Source: Rhynchospora pubera
Taxonomy: Eukaryota > Streptophyta > Magnoliopsida > Poales > Cyperaceae
NCBI GenBank assembly: GCA_028095005.1
Contig: CM051461.1
Coordinates: 172,615,144-172,679,143 of the forward strand
Direction: 5' to 3'
DNA length: 64,000 bases
Position 1 is the stretch's first letter; every line of letters starts with the position of its first letter. Shown piece by piece: positions 12,598 to 23,387 of this stretch. The notes under the pieces are model-generated. The model did not search any database. It saw nothing but the letters and a program-made list of their open reading frames with translations, and had not been told where the DNA came from. The translations under genes and the position numbers were made by a program.

Positions 12598-12720
12598 TAT
12601 TTAACTGGCCATTGATTAATTATTATTATTTATGATGTATCGTTATTAAAATAATTTAATATTTAACTGGCCATTGATTAATTATTATTATTTATTAAAT
12701 AATTTAATATATAACTGGCC
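12598..12720. repeat. Short tandem duplication around TTTAACTGGCCATTGATTAA
   Basis: The phrase TTTAACTGGCCATTGATTAA followed by TTATTATTATTTAT occurs at about 12600 and again about 61 bases later. A third, truncated start lies about 49 bases after that. The surrounding 12.1-13.2 kb is AT-rich and shows nothing else. Confidence 0.6.
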
Positions 12721-13239
12721 ATTCTTTAAAATGAATGAAAACTCGACTATGAAAAAATAATTGAAGCACTTGATAAAATATTAATTAATTTTAAACTATT
12801 CCAAATTTAACACATGTTATAATGAAATAATATATATATGCATGTACCTTTAAAATTTAAACAATATTTTATAAAATATCTAATACATGCCCACTAAAAA
12901 TTTGGATGTACGTCGACTGTAATTTTCCTATTAAATACGAAAATTTTTTCCGATTTTCCTGTAACAGTGATCAGGCTGTCGGCGCACGCTACTGTACAAT
13001 GCCAATGTGGATTAATTCGATTGATTTTAATTCAAAAAAAAAATTAATTCGATTGATTCGATTAGGTTACACCTTATACTCGCTGAACCTGGTACACATA
13101 TCAACAGCTAGTTTGGGCCAACCATGTACATGTTCAAAACAGCTATCGCCATCAGTGCGGTTCAGTGTTTGTACGGTCGTAAACCAGGTTGAAACAAATG
13201 ATAACAAATGGTTGTTGTACGGATTAGATTAAAAGGCAA

Positions 13240-13451
13240 CCGTGCACGCAATCCGGATTCGCTGTTGCGCGACACGCGGTGTAGCGCACTACGAGCCGTT
13301 TGATCTTGATCGGACGGTTCACTTTTTACGGACCTATCAATCTAGGTTACATACACGGAACTTTCTTGTCTATTAGATTTTGATCAGACGGCCAGCATGC
13401 CGTGCAACACCATGTGTCGCGCGGCAGCGGATCTTATTTTACCGTGCACGG
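13240..13451. mobile_element. GC-rich fold-back MITE bounded by CCGTGCACGG
   Basis: Left and right arms of about 75-80 bases are imperfect inverted copies. Both contain CCGTGCACG, a GCGACAC-G block and a TGATC-GACGG block in mirrored order. The element is markedly more GC-rich than its flanks and has no coding capacity. Confidence 0.6.
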
Positions 13452-13652
13452 ACAAGAGCCAGTGCGCAATGGACCTGGATCCAGCAGCAACTTTAGACGA
13501 GACGCTGTATGATTTCAGATCTTCTTTCTAATAATAAATTCATTCAATTACTTTAAACGGTAACGTGTTCATTAATCTCAAATTAATTTATTGTGAAAAG
13601 TACACCTTTTTCTTAATCGTAACAATTTCTTGGTGTGACCCTTTCTATTTAT

Positions 13653-13809
13653 GGGTGCGTTTGAATTGTTGGAAGAAAGAAGAAGAAGAAGAAAGAAGAA
13701 GAAAAAAAATTATAAATAATCTAAACTCTTCACAAAATTACACACTTTCCAATACTTCTTTTCATTTTTTCCCTTCTTCCCTTCTTCTCACACCTATCCA
13801 AACGCACCC
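13653..13809. mobile_element. MITE, 'CCGTTTGGAT' family, copy 3
   Basis: The termini GGGTGCGTTTG and CAAACGCACCC are perfect inverted repeats, flanked on both sides by TAT (13650-13652 and 13810-13812). The core contains AATCTAAACTCTTCACAAAA and TTACACACTTTCCAATACTT like the other copies. The left arm has expanded into a GAA-rich run. Confidence 0.75.
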
Positions 13810-16250
13810 TATTGAAACAACAACCAAGCTATATGCCCAAACCGCCGACACAAAATAAAAAGGTCAGAAAGAAGTTCAAAAATATATCATTAGGCCGGAA
13901 TATTAGACAGTTTAAAGTACTTTAAGGAGGGGGGGGGATATGATGCAAATGATTGTGTTTGTATAAAAATGATTAAAATCACACTTAAAAGATCCGAAAG
14001 ATAGATTTAACACGCTTAATGCATTTTTCATATTAAACTTTCACGAGATAAAAAGTACTATTTTTACAACATTAAAATGTGAACATTTTTCAAAATATGA
14101 AAAAAAATAATTAAGCAATCCGACTAAATATTTAATATGGTCATTTTTATGTTCGACCAATGTAGTAGTAAAGTTTAATTTCATAAAAGATTCTGACAGA
14201 TAGATTATGATATTCTAAAAATGAAATTTGTAACCTTTGCATATCCAATCCATAATGATATCGTGCTGCACGGTGATCTGACCCTCTCTTTAATTTGTAT
14301 ATTTTAATTAGGAAATGCAAATGAACGGGGTGACTAAAAGGCACCGACCCATTTATATGATTAATTGGACAAGTTCCACCTGCTCCTCTCGGATGATTTC
14401 TTGAACAAATCAGAAAAAGCCAAAGAATTGGAAAGATTTACTAAATTAAGGTTAGTGTGTGGCCTCCTAGTAAGCTACTATGAACTTTCCACCAAAACAA
14501 ACCCCGTCCCTTTCGGAGATTACATTATCAGAAACAAACAAGATGATAAAATAGCACCAGTGCTCTGAATCAGCCTGGATCTCTAGTCTTGCTTTTGTAC
14601 CAGCTAATTATATTTGCCATACCAGCAACGATATAAAATAATAAATAAATGTTTGGTTCAAAGTTGAGTCCGTGATAGGAAAGGAAGAAACATTACACAC
14701 GTTGCATTCCCGTCAAAAAAATATTCATTTGTTTATTGAAAGGGTACGTCTGACGTGTTCAGTGGAGCGTGGAGAAACTATTGGGTTTCTTTCAGGGCTG
14801 CACAGCCTGTCTCACGGCAACGGAATGAGACATTTCGTTTGCCGTTTAGTTTCATCAACGGTACATAACAAACAATTTCGTTAGTCATTCCGTTGAAACG
14901 AAACGTGGCGGAACGTATAAATTTGAACTGTATTTCACCCAAACGTGTGATGAAACACGTATCTTTTACCGTTCCGTTTCGAAAACGTATTGAAATTTCA
15001 TATCCGTTTACTACGTGCACGAAAAATGGTAAATGGTATACTCTTTTCACCCCTAATTTCTTTAGCCAGTGACAGTTTGTTTGTGTTAGGATTCTGTATG
15101 AGATGTGTAACGACTCGTTTTAAGAAGTATGTGAAGGCATCTCAGTGTGCTTGGATCAATATTGGAGAGCTCGTCAAAAGTATCATATTAAGAGCAAGAG
15201 AACTTGAAGTCTTACTGCCCAAAGCCAAAGCTTCATCCATTGTCAATTTGTCTCGTAACTTCCAGCTTATTAACATGTCAATTACCAAAAAGGTCGAGCG
15301 GCTCAGGACCGGTTTTATTTATGGTGCTTAATTCTGAATCTGGTAAGGGGGATAGAGATTTCGGGAGGGGGGGGGGGGGGGCGGCATTTTTAACGACACC
15401 GTCAAATTTGATGGATTTGACGTTTCTATAAAAAAAAAGTTTGAGTTGATTTTATTCTTATTTTGGCTTGTTGTATCACATAATTGGGACTGATTTTTCT
15501 GTGGTTATGTCCTTCTAAGCTTCGAAAAAATTTAATGGTTTCCTGTATTATAAACTTTTAATAAGAGATTTAAGTGCCATGTTTATTCATTACAAAATTT
15601 GTTGTTGATTAAGTATTATTAGTGTACACTTTATTTTATGTTTTTGAGAAATAAAAAAATATATTATAACAAGAGTAAGAAAAACAGAAGCTAAGATTTT
15701 GTGTTAGAAAAACTGAAAAAGAAAAGATGCCAGACGCGTCACAAAATAATTATTTTATGACATTTGTGAAACTTACATGACTTAATTCATGCTTTGCATA
15801 TGACTTTTTTTACTATATCTTTGCAATAAGTATCAGTAGAATCTACAATCATAGAATAATTAATTTAAAAGAGTTCTAGTTTATTTTTATATCAAGTAAT
15901 AATATGATTTATTAAAATAAATTCAGCACTGGACTAATTTTTTTTGCGGGTGCTGAAATACAAACTGGAACAACTTACCAGATTTGAAATCTAACTTGAA
16001 AAGTTGATCTATTATAGAAAATCCATTTATTAATATTACCTAGTCAAGTGATTGAGACATAAGAGCAAACTAAAACATAATAAGCACCACATTTTGAATT
16101 TTTCGCAAGTTGTTCCTCAATAATAAAGATCTTATTGATTTATTATCTCTTATCTCTCTTTCTTTAAAAATCAATAGATGAGAATGAATTTCATCTGATA
16201 GGCAGGTTTTACATTGAAATACTCAACTTTTTAGGCCTTAATTTCAATTA
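13810..16250. other. Intergenic stretch with GTTCCG-rich patch and poly-G run
   Basis: No gene is recognised. A GTTCCGTTTCG-rich segment at 14793-15030 resembles the possible hAT MITE at 3523. A run of about 16 consecutive G residues sits near 15366-15381, and a shorter one near 13926. The open frame at 14990-15331 has no motif support. Confidence 0.5.
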
Positions 16251-17715
16251 AATATTTGTGTTTTAGTTAGAATTAATTGCAATTTAGGTTAGAAATGTGG
16301 TACTGCTATTTGCCCTTGGTTATTTTCAGGTTCAATGACGTTTTGGTGTAAAGTTGGGCCCCAAGAAGAGTTCAAGCGGAGCAAGTTAAGATCCGAGCGT
16401 CTGGAGCAAAGGAACAGAGCCAAACCAGACAAGGCCCCTATTCTGGCGACCCCGCCAGGAACCAGGCGACCCCGCCTGAATCAAACCGATATGCTCAATT
16501 TGGAGACGATATTTCTGGCAGATCACTTTCTCTATTTTGGGACGAGCCGTACATGATCTCCACCTATGGAAACCGTCTTTGAAGGCTATTTAAACATGGG
16601 AAGAGCACCAAAATTGCTAAGTGAGTTTGGAGAGAGAGAATCAAAGTAGAGATAGCAAAAGATTCCCGCAGCAGTCTCCTGTCGACCTCGCTAGAGTCCT
16701 GTCGACCCCGTCAGAAGACATGCTGAGGGCAATTTATGTTGTTTCTTGTTGTAAACTTTCTCTATTTGCTTTCTTTGATATTTAGCCTGTTGAAACCTGT
16801 TGTTTTTATGTTGAGTATGACTCGTAGCGAGTAGTTTAGTTTAGGGAAAATTGTAGGGAACCATAACTTGGTAGATTTATGAAGTTTAATTAGTTTTCTA
16901 AGTTTTTCTGAGTTGTTTTGCTTTGCTTGAGTTAATTTGATTGATTTGTGTTTATGAATTGAATTGCCTTGAAGGTTCGCTCATTAGGTTAAGGCATTGC
17001 CTAATAGATAAGCACTAAGTTCCCTAAATTCAATACAATTTGTATTCACTAACCATAGGATAGGAAGTAACACAAAAGGTGAAACTGGAACTTAGCCGAG
17101 AGGTTTATTCCCTCCTAGGATCGAGAGGTCTAGGATATCCTACAGAATAACTAAAGCAAACCCTAAAATTCTAAACCAAGGAACGAGAGTTGAAACTTAG
17201 GGATTTAGGGAGGTTTATAGGTTAAAACTTAGTTATCCCAAATCAGAAAACGAGAGTTAGTATTTGGACCAGAGTTTAAGCCAAAGACCTGAACTTAGAG
17301 AACTTAGAAACTGTTTAAACTGAATTATCGAACTGTTCTGGCGACCCCGTCAGGAAGCTGGCGGCTCCGCCTGGATGGTGTCTGGAAATGGAACCCGATC
17401 AATTCACCCTAGTTTAAGTCCTTAATTTGAGTTCAGTTATTTCCTTCATTTTTTAGAGCAATTTAGAAGTTAATTAGAATTTAAATTTAATTACTTTTAG
17501 TTTAAACTTAATCCTTTTAATCAATTAATCAATATTTGACTTTTTACCCCTAGATTAATCAAACTAAATTACTTAAAATCAATAGTTTAGAATAACCGTC
17601 CCTTTGATTCGAGTCTCAAGCTACGTTGCATTAAATTAGATTTGAAGTTTAATTTGACTTAAGTTTCACCTTCGGTCATCATCAATTGACAAAATTACTA
17701 CAATTCTTTAGTATA
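16250..17715. mobile_element. Probable LTR-retrotransposon debris (LTR-like)
   Basis: The stretch has LTR-like organisation: a TATTTAAA box near 16588-16596 followed by a leader, and repeated GGCGACCCCG(C/T)CAGG motifs at about 16445-16475, 16680-16715 and 17338-17375. The first pair forms an imperfect palindrome. I could not find matching TG...CA ends or a target duplication, so the boundaries are approximate. No gag or pol is visible. Confidence 0.35.
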
Positions 17716-17848
17716 GGTTAAGGTCTAACATCTAATAGTGATAGTGAATGTGAGGAACCTCGTAAACCACTGGATTTTTTTGACACTACTGGTGAAGTGG
17801 CTGATGTTATAGAATTTTTGAAAAATTCTGATGATCCATTTCTCTAGT
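17716..17848 (+). pseudogene. Orphan terminal-exon-like fragment
   Basis: After a TTTAG acceptor-like site an acidic reading frame ends EFLKNSDDPFL and then a stop at about 17845-17847; it includes the run PLDFFDTTGEVADVIEFL. Codon quality looks like real coding DNA. The last 45 bases are imperfectly repeated at about 17928-17965, where a stop is also kept. I do not recognise the family; a transposase C-terminus is one possibility. Confidence 0.35.
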
Positions 17849-18526
17849 TTTAATTTTCTTTTTTTTTTAAATTAAGTTTGATGTGTTTTCTATTCCGATT
17901 AAATTTAGTTGTCCAAAAACTTTCATTAGAATTTTTGAAAGATTATGATGATCTATTTTTCTAGTTTAGGTACGTAATAAATCTTTATCTTATCTTTTGT
18001 ATGTAAAATTATTACTTAGCAATTGTATGTGTTCTCTTAATTACCATAAGATTTAAATTTATAAACATCTTATGTTTTGTTATGAACTTAATTTTATAAG
18101 TGTTATGTATTGCACGGTCTAACATGATTATACAAAATTATAATTGTTGTATTAAATACTCTAAGGAATCATTTTGTTAACATGTCATATTTGTCTGTAT
18201 TATGTTTCCATAGATTTGTGTTACAATGGAGTCTGATTAGCGTTATTATGGTTCATTTCGTGTAATGATTGGAAACTTGATTGATATTGTATAGTTGTTA
18301 AAATTTTTTAATTTCAGATTTGGTTTGTGAACATGTGTTGTGCTTGTTGTTATGAACAAATGTTATTTTAGGTTAATCATTTTTCTATTTTTTAACATGT
18401 TTGTTTTATGCTTTGTGAACAATTTGTCATGTGTGATTAACAAATTTCTATGTGTGGTTAATTTTCTTGATGTTCTTACTAATTGAATAGTTCTGTTTTC
18501 ATAAATATTTTATTAACGGAAATGCT

Positions 18527-20248
18527 TGTTAGAGATATGTCCTAGAAACCAATTTTATTAGGCTACTTCTATAGTTTATGTTATTGATGACTTCAGATCA
18601 TTTGTTCTTTGATTTATTCGTTGACAGTTCATTCAGGTTGAGGATCTGAATTATAGATCACTATTATTCATTTAGTAGTAAATGACAACAATAAATCTAA
18701 AAGTCCATAATCTTGATAATTAACAAAGGACGTTAATTATCAATAAGATTAGTATGCAAGTTAAGTGATGATTAAGTTCTATAAATCATAGGTTAAGAGT
18801 AACCAACTTAATTGCATATGTGTATGTTATAGAACATAGTACAGGACTGGACCCCACGAAATAAATATTTGGATTGTGTTACGTGTCATTATTTATTTCG
18901 TTATGATTTTGGTTCTAAGTTTGAGATGATTATCTTTTCCACATGAGGATAGGTTCTATAAATCATATCTACCGCTGATTCCTGATAAGGGCTGCTATAC
19001 AGACTTGATTTAAGTTCTCTTGAATTGTGCGGGAAAAATCTAATTATCAAGAAAACCGTATGTCCTTCATTAATTCACTTAGTTCGATATCTGTTTGGGC
19101 CCCTTGATGGAGATAGATTCTATAAATCATATCCTATCTTGGATTATACGATGATATCGTGTGACATAAGAATCAAAATAGAAAAACATAATTCTTCTCT
19201 TATGCAGGATTGAAATATTGTAGCAGTACACTATTTATGTGAATTGGGAATCATAACGTGTTGCTAGATACCGCTTATGATTATTGGAATTAAATAACGA
19301 TTTAATTCCATGTCCAACATAGCATAAATTCTCAAAGGGTCACACAAATAGAGTTTTGACCAATGCAGTGCTTTATTTATTTATTCGCAACAGTGAAAAT
19401 TGCAATAAATATGACGAATTGATTAATTAATTATGTACCGTTATAGAACGTACTAATTGATTAAGTCAAACGGATCATATAGAAATAAATAATAGCATAA
19501 GCTAATCCTAGAATAATTATTAATTAGTTAATAATTATTTTGGTTCAACTTAATTTAATATAATAGTTATATTGAATTAATGGGCTAATTTGTATATAGC
19601 AAATTTATAGCCCAAACATAGAGCAAATAATAATGGATTTAATTATATGAATTAAAGTCTAAATAGGTGGATTAGAGAGGCCCATAGGGCCCAAATTGAG
19701 GCCGGCCAAGGAGGAGGTAGGTGTGGTGGCAATTTGTGTAATTTCTAGCAACTTATACCTAGGGTTGGTAGGCTATAAAAGGACCCCTTGAGCTGAATTT
19801 TCTCTCCCCCTTTTCCCTTCTTCCCTAGCCGCCACCTCCTCTCCCCTTCTCCTCTCTTGACCGTCGCCCGTCGGCCACCACCATTCCTCCACCTATTTTG
19901 CTCATGTGTTGAGCCATTAACCCTCCACCTAAATCAATTAGTTGAACTAGAAGAGGGTTGCTCCTTTGGATTAGCTATTTTCTCTTTGATTTGCTAGCAC
20001 AAATCGAATAGAGAAATTGGTTAATCTCTAGGTGGACTCGAGGTGTGGATTGAAGGACGTTGGAGTAGCACGCCATCGGTTTCAAAGCCTAGGATCTCCT
20101 TCTTGATACGATTCAAGAAGAGGTGAAACCTTTCTCTTTCTCTTGTGAGTTGAATGGACTTTTGTACTAGATTTTTTGTTGCTTGATGTTTTAATTGCTA
20201 AATTAATTGTAATTAGCACATAAATTAAAAATTGGGCATTTCCTAACA
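18527..20248. mobile_element. Solo LTR, family TGTTAGAG...CCTAACA
   Basis: The 1,722-bp segment starts TGTTAGAGATATGTCCTAGA and ends GGGCATTTCCTAACA, the TG...CA pattern of an LTR with a short terminal inverted repeat (TGTTAG/CTAACA). The flanks are ATGCT and TTGCT, a 5-bp target duplication with one mismatch. No internal region, PBS or polypurine tract is attached on either side. A solo LTR left by LTR-LTR recombination fits best. A related copy starts at 63624. Confidence 0.78.
19774..19780 (+). promoter_or_regulatory. TATA box of the solo LTR
   Basis: GGCTATAAAAGGACCCC is a strong TATA context about 1.25 kb into the LTR. It is followed by a C/T-rich leader at about 19800, as expected for the U3/R boundary of a plus-oriented element. 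Confidence 0.6.
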
Positions 20249-20264
20249 TTGCTTAGGACCATTC

Positions 20265-21675
20265 CTAAGATTCTATCATCCCCATCATCCTCACGCGTAT
20301 GCTGCAATTAACTCCTCTTTCCTCACGCGTACGCTATCCCCCGCCCCCTCCCCCTTCCTCCCTCCCACATACGCTGTCTCCGTTCCCCCTTTTCCCTCCC
20401 ACATACATTGTCCCCTCTCCCCCTTCTCCCTTCCACGTACGCTATCCTCCCCTCTCCCTCCTCCCTCCCACATACATCGTTCCCCATGCATCCTTCGTCC
20501 TCCTCCTCATACACACTTCATAACTGTTGAAGTTAATATATTTAAATGTTGAAGGTAATATCGTAACTGTTGAAGTTAATATATATAACTGTTATACTAA
20601 ACTTGTTGCAGAGATGGAATAGAACCAAAGTTTATCTTTCTGATATTAATTTCAACAGTTACAATATTACCTTCAACATTTAAATATATTAACTTCAGAA
20701 CTGCCTAGTGTTCAGTTAGTTAATTATGTTCTCTATTATTCTGCACTTTGATATGTTCAGAACTGCCTAGTGTTCAGTTAGTTGATTGAAGTGTTCAGTT
20801 AGTTAATTATGTTCTCTATTATTCTTCACTTTGATACGTTCAGAACTGTCTTGTGTTCAGTTAGTTGATTGAAGTGTTCAGTTAGTTAATTATGTTCTCT
20901 ATTATTCTGCACTTTGATATGTTCAGAACTGCCTAGTGTTCAGTTAGTTGATTGAAGTGTTCAGTTAGTTGATTATGTTCTCTATTATTCTGCACTTTCA
21001 TATGTTCAGAACTGCCTAGTGTTCAGTTAGTTGATTATGTTCTCTATTATTCTGCACTTTCATATGTTCAGAACTGTCTAGTGTTCAGTTTGTTCCTAAA
21101 ATATGTTCAGTTAGTAACTGTTGAAGTTAATATGTATAACTGTTGAAGTCATATATGTAGTTGTTGAAGTTATATATGTAACTGTTGAAGTAATTTGTTA
21201 TATATGTAACTGTTCAAGTTAATATATATAACTGTTGAAGTTAATATGTGTAACTGTTGAAGTTATATATGTAGTTGTTGAAGTTATATATGTAACTGTT
21301 GAAGTAATATGTTATATATGTAACTGTTGAAGTTAATATACATAATTATTGAACTTGGCATATTTAAATGTTGAAGGTAATATTTGAAGTGAGCATATTT
21401 AAATTGTTGAAGTTGGCATATATATTAACTTCAATATTTAAATATGTTAATCTCAACAGTTAGAATCAATATATAGTGTGTGTGTGAGAGGAGAGGGAGA
21501 GGGGGAGGGGGGGAGCATACGCGGGAGGGGTGGGAGGGGGAGCGTACGCGGAAGGGGTGGGAGGGGGACGAGCGTATGCGGCAGGGAGGGAAACATAGCG
21601 ATTTCCAAAAATAAAAACACGTAGAACCAAAAATAGAAAAAACGCGTAGGGATGATGGAGATGATGAATATCGGA
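20265..21675. repeat. Composite repeat block with inverted pyrimidine/purine arms
   Basis: The left arm (20295-20490) is C/T-rich with CCCTCCCACATACGCT-type units. The right arm (21476-21600) is G/A-rich with the complementary GCATACGCGGGAGGGG-type units. Outer matches (ATCATCCCCATCATCC / complement of GGGATGATGGAGATGATG) suggest terminal inverted repeats of one element. The interior holds the minisatellite at 20699-21110, an AACTGTTGAAGTTA-based array at 21115-21420, and a near-perfect 45-bp inverted repeat (20529-20573 with 20651-20695). No protein is encoded. Confidence 0.55.
20699..21110. repeat. Minisatellite, 62/83-bp units
   Basis: Units beginning AACTG(C/T)CT(A/T)GTGTTCAG run 20699-20760 (62 bp), 20761-20843, 20844-20926 and 20927-21009 (83 bp each), and 21010-21071 (62 bp), then a decayed partial unit. 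The long form differs from the short one by an extra 21-bp TTGATTGAAGTGTTCAGTTAG-type insert. That insert is itself a duplication of the GTTCAGTTAGT motif. Confidence 0.85.
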
Positions 21676-23250
21676 GATGATCATTATCACCTCGTTTTAT
21701 TAATGTCCGCAAAACTCTAGAACCACACACTCCGCGCACAATCTCCAATGTTGCAAAATGCAGTAAAACATGCATGCGGAGATTAATACGATATCTAATT
21801 GAACATATAACCGATAACAACTCTTCACTTGAGGTTATAACAACATGAAAATATATAACATATTAATTGAATAATTGGTGATGTCTAACCGAACTTATAA
21901 ACCTGTCATTTGATGACGTGTCAAAAATAAGCGCGAGGAAGAGCGCTAAATTTCTCGACAAAACTCGAAATTAGTCATGTGCCGAAAATCATGGTAATTG
22001 ATTTCTATCATCGGAAGAAATGCCATTGCACGCCATAACTCTGCTATGCTTGGGGGCCCGCTGTGCACACCTTCACCACTATAAATTTCCAATAAATTGC
22101 ACACAATGTCCAAGAAAAAGCCGTCTCTGGTCGCGCAACTAGCACAAAAAAGGCACGACAAAGACGATTATTAACCAATCGGGCTTGCCTTGATTCTCAA
22201 ATTTGTAACTAATCTTTCGTTTGATTGTTTGAACCGAAATCGCCCTGAAATTGCACAACGTTGACTCAAGTTGACCTAATCTGGCATCATTTGACTTCAG
22301 TGATGCGCCTCGATTACCCGCATCAATTGGCCCCTGAATCTGCAGTAGAGACTCTTTTGTTTTAACCCAATGTTGCAATTATTGCTCTATTAACTACGCC
22401 CTCTATCGATAGTCCTCCCACCCAGCGTCTATATTTTTTGTTCATTTGTTGTATAAATATTCACTTTCTGTTATAATCATCCACTGTGTTTAATGTGTTT
22501 ATTTTTTTATTTCTTATTCAAATATTTAGTTGAATAAGTACGAATTTTATGTTAATTAAGTATAAATGTTCAGTTAGTTGTAATAAAAAAATTTAAATGT
22601 TATAAGCAAAAATGTTTATTTTTTAATTATAAATATTTAGTTTCGTAAATACAAATATTTAGTTTAGTAAGTACTATTGTTTAGTTTTTTATATATAAAT
22701 GTTCAGTTTATTAAGTATTCATTTTCAATTTTTTAATAGGTGCGCATGGACATATTAAAATTAGAAGGGGTCATAAATCGGTCAGCTTCAACTAAATAAT
22801 TTTCTGACTCTGCCCCGAGCGGTTCCTCTCCTTTGTCTCAAAAATTTCAATTTAATAAGTATAAGTGTTCAGTTTGTTAAGTATATATACGCAGTTTATT
22901 GAATATAAATGTTCAATTTATTACGTATAAATGAGATAAGAAAGATGATTTAGCACTAGCGACACGCGAGGAAGCGCAGGCAATGGAAATTTTGCCGACG
23001 GCACTTATAATGCGCTGCAAAATTCCGCGGGAATTCGTCCAGGACGTCCAGAATGGCCTGCCCATTTTTGCGCCCCTGATATCTTTGGATGGCGTGGATG
23101 ACAGTTATCGCTCCGGAAAATGATTATCAACATAATTATCTGCGGAATACGGGCTTTTTTTTTTAAAAAAAAAACACTAATTATTCTTATACACTCCTTC
23201 GGCCCATGGGCCTTAAATAAAATACTCTTTTGCTGATCAACATAAGATTC
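21676..23250. other. Intergenic stretch with degenerate TTCAGTT repeats
   Basis: No gene is recognised. Degenerate ATAAATGTTCAGTT/AGTATAAATG motifs recur at 22480-22935 and echo the minisatellite block upstream. Two GCGAGGAAG-type GC-rich patches lie near 21935 and 22965. Confidence 0.45.
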
Positions 23251-23387
23251 ATATGAAGGTTTCATCCAAAAAAGAGAATCAAGGTGTCTCCACGTACATA
23301 TTTGACCACTGGTGTCACACTCCAGTTCTGGTATCATCTCCGATTCTTCCAGAGAAGAGAAAGAAACAGAGAGAGAGAGTGGGTGAG

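Noticed and set aside
20699..21071. Regular repeats resembling a CRISPR array
   Set aside because: The units are 62/83-bp direct repeats without unique spacers, in plant nuclear DNA. They are a minisatellite.
21431..21820. 129-codon minus-strand ORF
   Set aside because: It is driven by the purine-rich arm, giving Pro/Ser/Tyr repeats, with no domain or splice support.
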